From Rhodospirillaceae bacterium (GTDB taxonomy: Bacteria > Pseudomonadota > Alphaproteobacteria > Rhodospirillales > Rhodospirillaceae), in contig NSIP01000008.1 in assembly GCA_002737725.1 (NCBI GenBank), positions 1 to 64,000 on the forward strand: 64,000 bases of DNA, read 5' to 3'. Made by a program: the position numbers and the translations under genes. This document shows, piece by piece, positions 37,904-47,597 of this stretch. Under the pieces are notes generated by a model. That model saw only the letters and a program-made list of their open reading frames with translations, had not been told where the DNA came from and made no database searches. How positions within the stretch are numbered: the first letter of the stretch is position 1; each line of letters opens with the position of its first letter.

Positions 37904-37996
37904 GGCACTCTCTAGAATCAATGATCGCCCTCGAAAACCCGCACAAATCCTAGGTTTGAGTGACGAAAGGAACCGTAAACTAGTCGCGGCCCTGGG

Positions 37997-38938
37997 TTAG
38001 GTCAACAACAATCGGCGAATTTCTGGAAAGATATTACACAATAAGCTTTCTGAAAATTGCGCATTGACCGTATATTCCGCATTAAACTGATTTTTAAACC
38101 AGGTTGTTTGCCTTTTCGCATAGTGTCGTGTGGTAGCTTGGGCCAAGCTTGTGGCCTCAGCCAGGCTCGCCTTGCCCGCTAAATGCCGGGCCAAGTCTTG
38201 TGCGCCCAGCGCCCGCATGACCGGGTCGGCAATGGTGGTGCCAGCCTTCACCAGAGCTTCAACCTCCGCCAACGCCCCGTTTGCCAACATCGACAAAAAC
38301 CGCGCATCGCATGCTTGGTAAAGCGCCTCGCGAGGCGGCTGAACTAGCAGCCCGATGAACGTGGCCTGAATCGGTGGCGTCGGCGATTGCGATTGCCACG
38401 TACTCAGCGGTGTTTGCGTGGCTTCGAACACTTCCCAGGCGCGCGCGATTCGCTGTTTATCGGTGGGCTTCAGCCGCACCGCCGTGATGGGATCAATGAT
38501 TTTTAATTTTTCATGCAGCGCTTGGGGGCCAATCGCAGAGATCAATTCATTCGTCTGTGCCCTAATCTCGGCAGGAACGGCTGGAATATCAGCCAGCCCC
38601 TCCATCAAGGCCTTCAAGTAAAAGCCGTTGCCACTAACGATGATCGGTTGCTTGCCCTGCGCAATCGTATTTTTGATTTCAACGCTGGCCTTATGAGCCC
38701 AAGCCATGGCCGAGAGCATTTCGGTGGGGCCGAGCATCCCATATAAGTGATGCGGTACACGGCGTTCATCTTGGGGCGTGGGGCGTGCGGTGAGCGTTGG
38801 CAGATCGCGGTAACACTGAATACTATCGGCGTTAATGATTACGTCGTTGCCCAACTCCTCGGCCAACGACACGGCCAAAGCCGACTTCCCGCTGGCCGTG
38901 GGCCCCGCGATGATAAGAACGCGCGGCCCAGGAACCAT
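37997..38938 (-). CDS. miaA: tRNA dimethylallyltransferase
   Basis: 313 residues. P-loop IIAGPTASGKSALAVSLA, DSIQCYRDLPTLTARPT for prenyl donor and tRNA binding, PHHLYGM, GNGFYLKALMEGL and the C-terminal TRHYAKRQTTWFKNQF fit MiaA. It adds a dimethylallyl group to A37 of tRNAs that read codons starting with U. It starts four bases after the DUF1015 gene and precedes ilvB by 93 bases, so it may be cotranscribed with both. Two substitutions around DSxQxY are normal for alphaproteobacteria. Confidence 0.94.
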   Translation of the reverse strand: MVPGPRVLIIAGPTASGKSALAVSLAEELGNDVIINADSIQCYRDLPTLTARPTPQDERRVPHHLYGMLGPTEMLSAMAWAHKASVEIKNTIAQGKQPIIVSGNGFYLKALMEGLADIPAVPAEIRAQTNELISAIGPQALHEKLKIIDPITAVRLKPTDKQRIARAWEVFEATQTPLSTWQSQSPTPPIQATFIGLLVQPPREALYQACDARFLSMLANGALAEVEALVKAGTTIADPVMRALGAQDLARHLAGKASLAEATSLAQATTRHYAKRQTTWFKNQFNAEYTVNAQFSESLLCNIFPEIRRLLLT

Positions 38939-38942
38939 CCCT

Positions 38943-40190
38943 CTAATCCAGAACGTGGCTGAGCAGGCCGTCGGCGAGTTTGGGCTCGAACCATGTAGAC
39001 TTCGGCGGCATGACTTCGCCGGCGTCAGCGACCGCCATCAATTGATCCATGCGCGTCGCATGAAGGGCAAAAGCGACAACCATCTCACCGGAGTTCACGC
39101 GGGCCTCGAGTTCATTCAAACCCCGAATGCCGCCAACGAAATCGATTCGCTTGTCGCGGCGCGGATCGGTGATGCCCAGGACAGGTGAGATCAAGTTGTC
39201 TTGCAGCAGACTTACATCCAGTTGTGCGACAGGATCGTGGTCGGGCAACAACTGTGGCTTGATCGCAAGCGCGTGCCACGTTTTGCCAATGTACATTCCA
39301 AAATGCGTCGGCGACGGGGGCCGCACTTGGCCGTCATGGGGCGTAATGACAAAACGCTCGGCCACTTTGGCAAGGAAATCTTTTTGCGTTAGGCCGTTTA
39401 AATCTTTGACCACACGGTTGTAATCGAAAATCCGCATCTGATCGTGCGGGAACGCCACTGCCAAAAACGACTCAGCGCTGTCTGATGCACTTTTACCGCG
39501 TCGCCCCGCCGCCACACGTGAGGCAGCGGCCGAGCGGTGATGACCATCAGCAATATAGAGCGTGTTCATTTTGGCAAACGTCGCGGTGATGCGCGCAATC
39601 ACGGCTGCATCTTCAATACGCCACACCGAATGAACCACGCCATGATCGGCGACCACTTCGTAGAGCGGCGAGGCGGCGGTCGCGGCCATAAGAATATTTT
39701 GTAACTCCATATGCTTTCGGTAGGCCAACAGAACCGGACCGGTTTGCGTATTCAGCGCTTCGATTTGGCGCACGCGATCATCTTCTTTGTCGGGGCGCGT
39801 GAACTCGTGCTTGCGAATTTTATTGGTGTCGTAGTCGGCAACCGAGGCCGCAAACGCCAAGCCCGTTTGCGTATGCGCGCCCATGCGCATGCGGTAAACA
39901 TAGTAACATGGAGCCGTATCGCGGATCAGCACGCCGTCTTTGATCAGCGTTTGTAAATTCTCAGCCCCCTTAGCGTAAACGGCGGGCCCGTAAACATCGG
40001 TGCCCTGGGGCAGATCAATCTCGGGCTTCGAGATATGTAGAAAACTATAGGGCTTGCCCGCAGCACGCTGTTTGGCTTCAGCTGAATTGAGGACGTCATA
40101 GGGTGGTGCAGCCACGCCCGTGGCAAAACTTGGGCTGGGGCGCAAAGCGCGGAATGGACGAACCAAGGGAATCATCTGTGAAGGGGCCAT
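38943..40190 (-). CDS. DUF1015 family protein (SpollID-like conserved protein of unknown function)
   Basis: 415 residues from ATG 40190. The opening IPLVRPFRALRPSPSFA and AAPPYDVLNSAEAK are typical for DUF1015. Later marks are SFLHISKPEIDLPQ, YYVYRMRMGAHTQTGLAF, TLYIADGHHRSAAASRV (conserved GHHR) and FLAVAFPHDQMRIFDYNRVV. The C-terminus reads VVAFALHATRMDQLMAVADAG and MPPKSTWFEPKLADGLL. No reaction is established for the family; it is often encoded near amino-acid or phosphonate metabolism genes. It is four bases upstream of miaA, on the same strand. Confidence 0.85.
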   Translation of the reverse strand: MAPSQMIPLVRPFRALRPSPSFATGVAAPPYDVLNSAEAKQRAAGKPYSFLHISKPEIDLPQGTDVYGPAVYAKGAENLQTLIKDGVLIRDTAPCYYVYRMRMGAHTQTGLAFAASVADYDTNKIRKHEFTRPDKEDDRVRQIEALNTQTGPVLLAYRKHMELQNILMAATAASPLYEVVADHGVVHSVWRIEDAAVIARITATFAKMNTLYIADGHHRSAAASRVAAGRRGKSASDSAESFLAVAFPHDQMRIFDYNRVVKDLNGLTQKDFLAKVAERFVITPHDGQVRPPSPTHFGMYIGKTWHALAIKPQLLPDHDPVAQLDVSLLQDNLISPVLGITDPRRDKRIDFVGGIRGLNELEARVNSGEMVVAFALHATRMDQLMAVADAGEVMPPKSTWFEPKLADGLLSHVLD

Positions 40191-40322
40191 TGTGCTTTTG
40201 GTTTCACACAGGTCTTTAGCTTGGCCGGGGTCCATAGTGCAATACTCAACTAAGCCCGAGTTTTCACGCGACCTAATTTTCGACTCTAAATTCCGATGTA
40301 GGCGAGGCGAGTGGTGGCAGAA

Positions 40323-41795
40323 TCATTCATAGTTGTCTTGCACAAACTTATCCAAAAGCCGCACCCCATACCCGGTCGCACCGCCGCCAGCTAAAGCTGT
40401 GCCCTTGTCGTTCCATACCACGCCCGCGATATCGAGGTGCGCCCAGGGTGTGTCTTTGATGAATCGTTGCAGGAATTGCGCCGCGGTGATAGAGCCCGCT
40501 TTGCCGCTGCCGATATTTTTCATGTCGGCGATGGGGGATTTAATGTCTTTGTCGTACTCCTCGCCCATGGGGAAACGCCACAGCCGTTCGTTGGTCGCTT
40601 GTCCGGCTTTAATCAAGCGCTCGGCCAACTCGTCATTGTTTGAAAAAATGCCCGCGTAGTGTTCCGACAACGCCGCGACAATTGCGCCTGTGAGTGTGGC
40701 CAAGTCGACTATCGCGCGCGGTTGATATTTGGCTTGCGCGTACCATAGCACATCGGCCAGCACCAAGCGGCCTTCAGCATCGGTGTTGAGCACCTCAATG
40801 GTTTGGCCCGACATGGAGGTGACAATATCGCCTGGGCGTTGGGCCGCCGCATCAGGCATGTTTTCAACCAAGCCGCACAGGCCAATCACGTGGGCGGTGG
40901 AATTTCTGCGGGCGAGCGCGCGCATGGTGCCCGTAACGGCCCCGGCACCGGCCATGTCCCACTTCATGTCCCACATGCCCGCACCCGGCTTGAGGCTGAT
41001 GCCACCGGAATCAAAGCACACACCCTTGCCCACCAGTGCCAGGGGTTTGGAGTTTTTGTCACGCGAGCCGTTCCAATGCATCACCAATAATTTGGACTCG
41101 CGCAAACTACCCTGCCCCACGCCCAGCAGTGCGCCCATGCCCAGCTTGGTCATTTCCTTCATACCTAGCACTTCCACCTTCACGCCATCGGCGATCAACT
41201 CGCGGGCTTTTTGGGCAAAGCTTTCGGGGTAGATCACGTTGGGCGGCTCGGTGACCAAATCGCGCGTGAAAAACACGCCGTCGGCAATGGCGGCTAACGG
41301 CGCATGAACTTTTTTCGCAGACAGCGGGTCATCAGTTTGCAACGTCAGCGATTTGATTTTCGGTTTACCGTTCTTCTCGGGCTTAGTGTGGTACTTGTCG
41401 AAGCGGTAGGATTTGAGCTGCGCGCCCGAAGCCATGCGGGCTGCCGAGGTGGCAGCATCGGGCAAGCCTTCCAGTATGACAGTCACGGTTTCATCGGCGC
41501 TGATCTGGCCATAAAGGACGGCACCAGTTTTTTCGGCAGTGGCCGTATCAAACGCCTTCACCGGGCCAAGGCCCAACAAGAGAACGCGTTTGAGTTTGCC
41601 GCCCGCAGGGGCCGGGATGGACAGCGTGGCGTCTTTTTTGCCCTTGAACTCGGCCGCTGCCATGGCGCGGCTGAGGGCTGCTTTCGAGCGGCGATCGAGC
41701 ATCACGCCGGTCCGGCCAAGCTTCGCACCTTCCGGCAACGCGATGACTACAGTGCCCGTGGCAGGCAAGCTCAGTTTGGCAAAGGCGATTTTCAT
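40323..41795 (-). CDS. pepA: Leucyl aminopeptidase (M17)
   Basis: 490 residues from ATG 41795 with AGGA upstream. An N-terminal macro-like domain is followed by the M17 catalytic domain: LVGKGVCFDSGGISLKPG with metal ligands Lys and Asp, MKWDMAGAGAV, and NTDAEGRLVLADVLWYA, the family signature. The active-site Lys and Arg are within these motifs. It is a cytoplasmic hexameric dizinc/manganese enzyme that removes N-terminal residues from peptides. It is divergent from the CoxL-like gene (159 bases between starts). In many alphaproteobacteria pepA borders lptF, but here it is 6.5 kb away from it. Confidence 0.96.
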   Translation of the reverse strand: MKIAFAKLSLPATGTVVIALPEGAKLGRTGVMLDRRSKAALSRAMAAAEFKGKKDATLSIPAPAGGKLKRVLLLGLGPVKAFDTATAEKTGAVLYGQISADETVTVILEGLPDAATSAARMASGAQLKSYRFDKYHTKPEKNGKPKIKSLTLQTDDPLSAKKVHAPLAAIADGVFFTRDLVTEPPNVIYPESFAQKARELIADGVKVEVLGMKEMTKLGMGALLGVGQGSLRESKLLVMHWNGSRDKNSKPLALVGKGVCFDSGGISLKPGAGMWDMKWDMAGAGAVTGTMRALARRNSTAHVIGLCGLVENMPDAAAQRPGDIVTSMSGQTIEVLNTDAEGRLVLADVLWYAQAKYQPRAIVDLATLTGAIVAALSEHYAGIFSNNDELAERLIKAGQATNERLWRFPMGEEYDKDIKSPIADMKNIGSGKAGSITAAQFLQRFIKDTPWAHLDIAGVVWNDKGTALAGGGATGYGVRLLDKFVQDNYE

Positions 41796-41954
41796 GGGAG
41801 TCCTGCTGTGATTGGGCTTGATGAACCCACCGTAGGCAGCGTCAGCGGAGAAATCAATCACCGCGTCCATTTCCGCCCATGGACTTCCTGCGTTTGAGCG
41901 CTATTTTGAGCCCATCATCTCCGCGTTAAGTAAGTTTCAGATAGGAATCACGTC

Positions 41955-44294
41955 ATGGGTAATTTTGGCATCGGCCAAGCCGTCCGCCGGGTTGAGGACA
42001 AACGCTTTCTCACGGGCGCAGGCCAGTACACCGACGACATCAATAAGCCAGGGCAGTTGTACCTGCACATCCTGCATTCACCCCACGCGCACGCCGACAT
42101 TGCCTCTATCGACACCACAGCCGCCCGGGCCGCACCCGGCGTCGTGGGTGTGTTGACGCAGGCTGATTTGGACGCGCTGAAGATCGGGGATATTTTGAAC
42201 CTTGCAGCGCCCGCCCACAAAGATGGCCGCGCGCTGCAAGTGCCGCCACGCCCAGCCCTGGCCCGAGGCCGCGTGCGCTACGTGGGCGAGCCCGTCGCCG
42301 CTGTGGTGGCCGATACGCTGGCCAATGCGAAGGACGCCGCTGACCTGATTGAGGTCGACTACAAAGAACTGACCGCGATTGTCGACATTTCTGATGCTGC
42401 CCAGCCGGGCACGGTGGAAGTTCACGCCAAAGAAGCGCCGGGCAATGTGTGGACCCATTGGCAATTGGGTGATGAAGCCGCGACCACCGCCGCGTTTGCC
42501 AAAGCGCACAAAGTTGTGAAGATCGACCTGATCAATAACCGCATTGCGCCCACAGCCATGGAACCCCGCGGGGCCATCGCCGAGTACGACCCAAAGACCG
42601 AGCGCTATACGCTGATTCAGGGCAGCCAAGGCTCGCATAAACTGCGCGACTGGTTTGCCAACACCATTCTGAAGGTGCCGTTAGATAAAGTGCGCGTGAT
42701 CAGCCCCGATGTCGGCGGTGCATTTGGCATGAAAAACTTTTTGTTCAACGAACCGATTGTCGCCATGGTCGCGGCAAAATTATACGGCAAGCCGTTGAAG
42801 TGGATGGCCGACCGCTCGGGCAGTTTTTTGAACGACGCGCATGGGCGCGACCAAGTGAACCATGCCGAGTTGGCGCTCGATAAAGACGGAATGTTTTTAG
42901 GTTTGCGCGTGTCGTCGTTGGGTAATGTCGGCGCGTATTTATCACAATTCGGCGCTGCGATCCCCACCATGGCCGGGTGCGCCATGCTGGTGGGTGCGTA
43001 TCGCACACCCGCAGCCTATGTGGACGTGCGTGTGATGATGACCAACACCGCGCCAGTCGATGCCTATCGAGGTGCTGGCCGACCCGAAGCCGCTTACGTG
43101 ATGGAGCGCTTGGTCGATAAAGCCGCGCGAGAATTAGGAATCCAAGCGGCCGAGTTGCGGCGCAAGAATTTCATCCGCCCTGAAGACTTTCCTTACAAAA
43201 CCGCACTGGGCCACACGTATGATTCGGGCCGCTATGCCGAGTTGATGGACGTGGCGTACAAACGCGCGGATGTGGCTGGGTTTGAAGCACGCCGCACTGA
43301 AGCTAAGAAGCATGGCAAGCTGCGCGGGCTTGGCATTTCTTATTACGTCGAAGCATGTGCGGGTGGTTCGGGCGAGCAGCCACATTTGAAGTTTGCCGAA
43401 GACGGCACGCTGACGATTATCATCGGCACGCAAGACAATGGCCAAGGTCATCGCACGGTCTATGCGCAAATTGCCGCTGATGCTTTTGGAATTCCAATTG
43501 ATCGGATTGTGGTCAAGCAAGGCGATACCGACGAGGTTCCTACCGGTCAGGGGACAGGTGGCTCACGCTCGATCCCCGTGGGTGGCAGTGCGGTGCGCGC
43601 GACGCTGCTGAAAATGATCGAGTACGGCAAAAACATTGCGTCGAACTTATTGGAGGCAGCACCCCAAGACATTGAGTTTGATGCGGGTGAATTTAAAATT
43701 GCGGGCACCGACCGTAAGGTTGCTTTGAAAGACGTGATTGGTGCCTCGTTTGACGACGCAAAACGCGGCGACGTGACGCCCGGCCTTTATGCGGCTGAGT
43801 CTTATGCACCCACCGGCGCAACCTTCCCCAACGGCTGCCACATCTGTGAAGTCGACATCGACATCGAGACCGGCGAATTGGCGTTCGTCAACTACACCAT
43901 CCAAGACGACCTGGGTTACGCGATGAACCCATTGCTGATGGAAGGTCAAATTTTTGGCGGGGCCGTGCAGGGCTTGGGTCAGTGTCTGTTCGAGCATGCG
44001 GTGTATGACAAAGACAGCGGCCAACTCGTGACGGGCTCGTTCATGGATTACACGATGCCGCGGGCAGGCAATACGCCGCGCTTCAACTACGCCTATACCG
44101 AAGTGCCCACGCCCAATAACGCGCTGGGCATTAAAGGCGCAGGCGAAGCTGGTACGATCGGTGCGACACCCACAGTGGCTAATGCGGTAATTGACGCGCT
44201 CGCCCCGCTGGGCATCACTGCCATCGACATGCCCATGACGGGTTTAAAGATTTGGCAGGCGATTCAAGCGGCCAAAGAAAAGCGGGCGGCGTGA
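41955..44294 (+). CDS. Molybdenum hydroxylase large subunit, form II CoxL-like, without partner genes
   Basis: 779 residues. GQAVRRVEDKRFLTGAGQY and YVGEPVAAVVADT open the protein. The molybdopterin-binding part has GSQGSH, VGGAFGMKNF and, at about 370-376, AYRGAGR, the active loop of form II (not the AYRCSFR of true CO dehydrogenase). The catalytic Glu is near 731 in GAGEAGTIGATP. Such subunits normally need a 2Fe-2S small subunit and an FAD medium subunit; neither is adjacent or elsewhere in the window. The substrate is unknown, probably an aromatic heterocycle or aldehyde. The downstream cysQ start overlaps its stop by four bases. Confidence 0.88.
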   Translation: MGNFGIGQAVRRVEDKRFLTGAGQYTDDINKPGQLYLHILHSPHAHADIASIDTTAARAAPGVVGVLTQADLDALKIGDILNLAAPAHKDGRALQVPPRPALARGRVRYVGEPVAAVVADTLANAKDAADLIEVDYKELTAIVDISDAAQPGTVEVHAKEAPGNVWTHWQLGDEAATTAAFAKAHKVVKIDLINNRIAPTAMEPRGAIAEYDPKTERYTLIQGSQGSHKLRDWFANTILKVPLDKVRVISPDVGGAFGMKNFLFNEPIVAMVAAKLYGKPLKWMADRSGSFLNDAHGRDQVNHAELALDKDGMFLGLRVSSLGNVGAYLSQFGAAIPTMAGCAMLVGAYRTPAAYVDVRVMMTNTAPVDAYRGAGRPEAAYVMERLVDKAARELGIQAAELRRKNFIRPEDFPYKTALGHTYDSGRYAELMDVAYKRADVAGFEARRTEAKKHGKLRGLGISYYVEACAGGSGEQPHLKFAEDGTLTIIIGTQDNGQGHRTVYAQIAADAFGIPIDRIVVKQGDTDEVPTGQGTGGSRSIPVGGSAVRATLLKMIEYGKNIASNLLEAAPQDIEFDAGEFKIAGTDRKVALKDVIGASFDDAKRGDVTPGLYAAESYAPTGATFPNGCHICEVDIDIETGELAFVNYTIQDDLGYAMNPLLMEGQIFGGAVQGLGQCLFEHAVYDKDSGQLVTGSFMDYTMPRAGNTPRFNYAYTEVPTPNNALGIKGAGEAGTIGATPTVANAVIDALAPLGITAIDMPMTGLKIWQAIQAAKEKRAA

Positions 44295-45091
44295 GCGAAC
44301 AGGGCATCGACGATGCGCGACTGAATGCCTGGGCCGACCGCTTGATCGACACAGCGCGTTGCGCAGGAGCTGCGATCATGGACGTCTACGTCACCGACTT
44401 CGCCGTGATTCAAAAGGCCGATGCCTCGCCCGTCACGCTGGCCGATCAACGCGCCGAAGCCATTGTGTTGGCCGATCTTGCAACGCTGACCCCCACCTTT
44501 CCCATTGTTGCCGAAGAGCGCGTGGCCGCATACGGAGCGCCGACGTTTGAGGGTCATAGTTTCTGGCTGGTGGACGCGCTGGACGGCACCCGAGAGTTCA
44601 TCAGCAGGGGCCGCGAGTTCACGGTGAATATCGGCTTTATACACAATGGAATTCCGGTGCTGGGCATTGTTTATGCGCCAGCACTTGATGCGTTGTATGT
44701 GGGCGTGGTGAACGAGACGGGCACATCTCATCGTGCAGAAGTTTGGCGCGGTGGTGCGAAGACAGTCATCGGTTGTCGCGCACGACCGGCCACGCCGACG
44801 GTGGCTGGCAGCAAGACCCACGAGGTCAGCGATAACATGAAAAAGTTTCTAACTGAACGCGGCATCGAAGATCGGATGAAAGTCAGCTCGTCGCTGAAAT
44901 TCGGCATGATCGCCGAAGGCAAGGTCGATCTTTACCCACGCTTTAGCCCCACCAGCGAGTGGGACACGGCAGCCGGCCATGCGCTGGTGCGGGCAGCAGG
45001 TGGCAGTGTGCATGATCAAACTGGCGTTGAGCTGGCATACAACAAGCCGAATTTTCTCAATGGGCGTTTCCTGGTCGAGGGTTGCGCGTGA
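44291..45091 (+). CDS. cysQ: 3'(2'),5'-bisphosphate nucleotidase CysQ (inositol monophosphatase family)
   Basis: 266 residues starting at GTG 44291, which overlaps the stop of the upstream gene (GTGA). VAEERVAA and FWLVDALDGTREFI hold the Mg ligands of the inositol monophosphatase family. The segment REFTVNIGFIHNGIPVLGIV with YAPALDALYVG, and the later SSLKFGMIAEGKVDLYPR and TSEWDTAAGHALVRAAGG, match CysQ rather than SuhB or HisN. It hydrolyses PAP to AMP during sulfate assimilation. Coupling to a molybdenum hydroxylase gene has no obvious metabolic reason. Confidence 0.85.
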   Translation: MSEQGIDDARLNAWADRLIDTARCAGAAIMDVYVTDFAVIQKADASPVTLADQRAEAIVLADLATLTPTFPIVAEERVAAYGAPTFEGHSFWLVDALDGTREFISRGREFTVNIGFIHNGIPVLGIVYAPALDALYVGVVNETGTSHRAEVWRGGAKTVIGCRARPATPTVAGSKTHEVSDNMKKFLTERGIEDRMKVSSSLKFGMIAEGKVDLYPRFSPTSEWDTAAGHALVRAAGGSVHDQTGVELAYNKPNFLNGRFLVEGCA

Positions 45092-46038
45092 GCGTCGTCG
45101 CACCAACACCCGAGAACATTGCCAAGGCCGCGCAAGTGTTGCGTGACGGCGGTTTGGTAGCATTCCCCACCGAGACCGTTTACGGGCTGGGTGGTGATGC
45201 GACGCAAGATTCAGCCGTGGAAAAAATCTACGCTGCCAAGGGTCGCCCGTCATTTAATCCATTGATCGTCCATGTGGGTGGCGTTGACTGGGTGGCCGAT
45301 ATCGCCCAGCCCGACGCACGCTTCGACAGCCTTGTGCGCGCATTCTGGCCGGGACCATTAACGTTGGTGCTCAATCGCCACACACAGTGCGCGGTGTCCA
45401 AAATTGTTTCAGCCGGGCGCGACAGCATTGCTGTGCGCATGCCCGACCATCCCGTGGCACATGATTTGTTGATGGCCACACAACGTCCCCTCGCCGCGCC
45501 CAGTGCTAACCGCTCTGGCTTCATGAGCCCCACAGAAGCCGCGCATGTTTTAACATCGCTCGACGCATTGCCCGAGATGATCATTGATGGTGGTCAGTGC
45601 CGCGTGGGCCTGGAATCGACCGTGTTGGATCTGACACAAACGACCCCTGCGATTCTGCGGCCAGGGTCCATCACCCGCGAGCAGATTGAAGCCGTTATTG
45701 GCCCCGTCAGTTTTGGTCGTGACGACCCCCTGGCCCCAAAGTCGCCGGGGCAATTGGCTAGCCACTACGCCCCAGGGCTGCCGGTGCGGCTGAATGCCAC
45801 AGAGGTAAACGCGGGCGAAGTTTTGGTTGGCTTTGGGCCGGTTAAAGGCGCGCTGACCCTGAGCCTGGCGGGGGATTTGGCCGAGGCGGCGGCCAATTTG
45901 TTTGCGGTTTTGCGCCAAGCCGACAACACCACACTATATAATGGCATCGCCGTGGCCCCTGTCCCCGAGCTCGGGGTGGGTTTGGCGATCAACGACCGCT
46001 TGCGCCGCGCCGCTGCGCCGCGTAACACCGCTTCTTAA
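45088..46038 (+). CDS. tsaC: Threonylcarbamoyl-AMP synthase, Sua5 type
   Basis: 316 residues starting at GTG 45088, overlapping the cysQ stop by four bases. The YrdC domain has GGLVAFPTETVYGLGGDAT, AAKGRPSFNPLIVHV, WPGPLTLVL and LAAPSANRSGFMSPT. The C-terminal Sua5 domain starts with SPGQLASHYAPGLPVRL, so it is the long Sua5 form rather than the short TsaC. It makes threonylcarbamoyl-AMP from threonine, bicarbonate and ATP for t6A37 of tRNA. It is part of a four-gene plus-strand run. Confidence 0.93.
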   Translation: MSVVAPTPENIAKAAQVLRDGGLVAFPTETVYGLGGDATQDSAVEKIYAAKGRPSFNPLIVHVGGVDWVADIAQPDARFDSLVRAFWPGPLTLVLNRHTQCAVSKIVSAGRDSIAVRMPDHPVAHDLLMATQRPLAAPSANRSGFMSPTEAAHVLTSLDALPEMIIDGGQCRVGLESTVLDLTQTTPAILRPGSITREQIEAVIGPVSFGRDDPLAPKSPGQLASHYAPGLPVRLNATEVNAGEVLVGFGPVKGALTLSLAGDLAEAAANLFAVLRQADNTTLYNGIAVAPVPELGVGLAINDRLRRAAAPRNTAS

Positions 46039-46062
46039 CAGATCACCGCTGAGGCTGCAGCC

Positions 46063-47481
46063 GTGCCACTCGACCACATCCTCCAAAACCAATTGCGCGA
46101 TATCGTCGGGGCCAAAGCCGCCATTGCCGACCCCGCAGAGATGGCCCCGTACTTGCACGAAGAGCGCGGGCTGTATCACGGCAAGGCTGCGCTGGTGCTG
46201 CGCCCGGGATCTACCGAAGAAGTGGCGCGCATTGTGAGTGCGTGTGCAGCGTCGAAAACACCCATCGTTCCGCAAGGCGGAAATACAGGTTTATGCGGCG
46301 GCGCGGCGCCCCACAAGGATGCATCGGAAGTAATCGTCAGCCTGGGGCGCATGAACAAAGTTCGCGCCATCGACCCCATGAACTTCACGATCACTGTTGA
46401 TGCGGGTTGCGTGCTGGCTGACATCCAACGCATTGCGCTTGAGCACGACTGTATCTTCCCGCTCAGCCTGGCTGCTGAAGGCAGTTGCCAGATTGGGGGG
46501 AATTTGGCCACCAACGCTGGTGGTATCAATGTGCTACGTTACGGCAACACACGCGATTTGGTTCTGGGCCTTGAGGTCGTGTTGGCCGATGGGCGCATGT
46601 GGAATGGCATGCGAGCGCTGGGCAAAGACAACACCGGCTACGCGCTGCGCCATTTGTTCGTCGGTGCCGAAGGTACGTTGGGTATTATCACCGGCGCGGT
46701 GCTGAAGCTTTTCCCACGGCCTAAAGAAACCGCCACGGCGTTGTGTGCATTGCGTGATCTGGACTCGGTGACTCAACTTTTGAGTCACGCACGCGCCATC
46801 TCTGGTGATTGCGTGAGCGCGTTCGAGTTGATCCCGCGCATTGGCCTCGAGATGTGCAACCGCCACATTGCGGGCACGACTGACCCCCTCAGCACCAAAC
46901 ATGATTGGTATGTGTTGATTGAGTTCTCAACCTCGCGGCCCGATTCAGGATTGCGCAGCACGTTCGAGAAACTTCTGGAGACGGCTTTCGAGGCAGGAAT
47001 CGTCACCGATGCTGTCGTGGCCGAGAGCATGGAGCAAGCCAAGAGCCTGTGGCGCATTCGCGAATCATTACCTGAAGCCCAAAAACACGAAGGGGGGAGC
47101 ATCAAGCACGATGTGTCCGTGCCCGTCTCGCTGGTGCCGAAATTTATCGCCGATGCGTCCAAGGCGGTCACCGCGAACTTTGCGGGCTGTCGCCCGGTGC
47201 CTTTTGGACATGTGGGTGACGGCAACGTGCACTTCAATGTCTCGCAGCCTATCGGGATGGATAAAGCAACTTACATCGCGCAATGGGAAGCCATGAACCG
47301 CGTGGTGCATGACATGGTTGTCGGCATGAATGGGTCGATCTCGGCTGAACATGGCATCGGCATGCTGAAGGTCGATGAGATGAAGCACTACAAAGACCCT
47401 GTTGAACTTGACCTGATGCGCAAACTTAAACGCGCCATCGACCCCGCCAACCTGATGAACCCCGGCAAGGTGGTCGACTAG
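46063..47481 (+). CDS. FAD-linked D-2-hydroxyacid dehydrogenase (GlcD/D-2-hydroxyglutarate dehydrogenase type)
   Basis: 472 residues from GTG 46063. The PCMH-type FAD domain has VPQGGNTGLCGGAAP, CQIGGNLATNAGGINVLRYGN and HLFVGAEGTLGIITG. The C-terminal FAD-oxidase domain has PFGHVGDGNVHFNVSQP (metal-binding His) and SAEHGIGMLKVDEM, with NPGKVVD at the end. Length and motifs fit D-2-hydroxyglutarate or D-lactate dehydrogenases that feed electrons to a quinone or ETF. No GlcE or GlcF partners are nearby, which favours D-2-hydroxyglutarate dehydrogenase. It follows tsaC by 24 bases. Confidence 0.88.
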   Translation: MPLDHILQNQLRDIVGAKAAIADPAEMAPYLHEERGLYHGKAALVLRPGSTEEVARIVSACAASKTPIVPQGGNTGLCGGAAPHKDASEVIVSLGRMNKVRAIDPMNFTITVDAGCVLADIQRIALEHDCIFPLSLAAEGSCQIGGNLATNAGGINVLRYGNTRDLVLGLEVVLADGRMWNGMRALGKDNTGYALRHLFVGAEGTLGIITGAVLKLFPRPKETATALCALRDLDSVTQLLSHARAISGDCVSAFELIPRIGLEMCNRHIAGTTDPLSTKHDWYVLIEFSTSRPDSGLRSTFEKLLETAFEAGIVTDAVVAESMEQAKSLWRIRESLPEAQKHEGGSIKHDVSVPVSLVPKFIADASKAVTANFAGCRPVPFGHVGDGNVHFNVSQPIGMDKATYIAQWEAMNRVVHDMVVGMNGSISAEHGIGMLKVDEMKHYKDPVELDLMRKLKRAIDPANLMNPGKVVD

Positions 47482-47488
47482 ACCTGAG

Positions 47489-47597
47489 TTATTTGTTCAG
47501 CGCCGAGGGCGCTGAGCGATCAACATGCTGGTTGATCTGCATCCGCACGCCATCGGGGGTGAGCACTGGCTCGACCGCGAAATTCACGCGCCTTTGT
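47489..47597 (-). pseudogene. Possible C-terminal remnant of an unidentified gene
   Basis: The minus strand reads RRVNFAVEPVLTPDGVRM and then QINQHVDRSAPSALNK to TAA at 47491-47489. It looks protein-like but has no start and abuts the opposite-strand OmpA fragment. I do not recognise the family. It could be chance. Confidence 0.3.

Noticed and set aside
44291-45091. Histidinol-phosphatase or SuhB assignment for the inositol monophosphatase family gene
   Set aside because: The REFTVNIGFI, YAPALDALYVG and LYPRF...EWDTAAGHA signature fits CysQ better.
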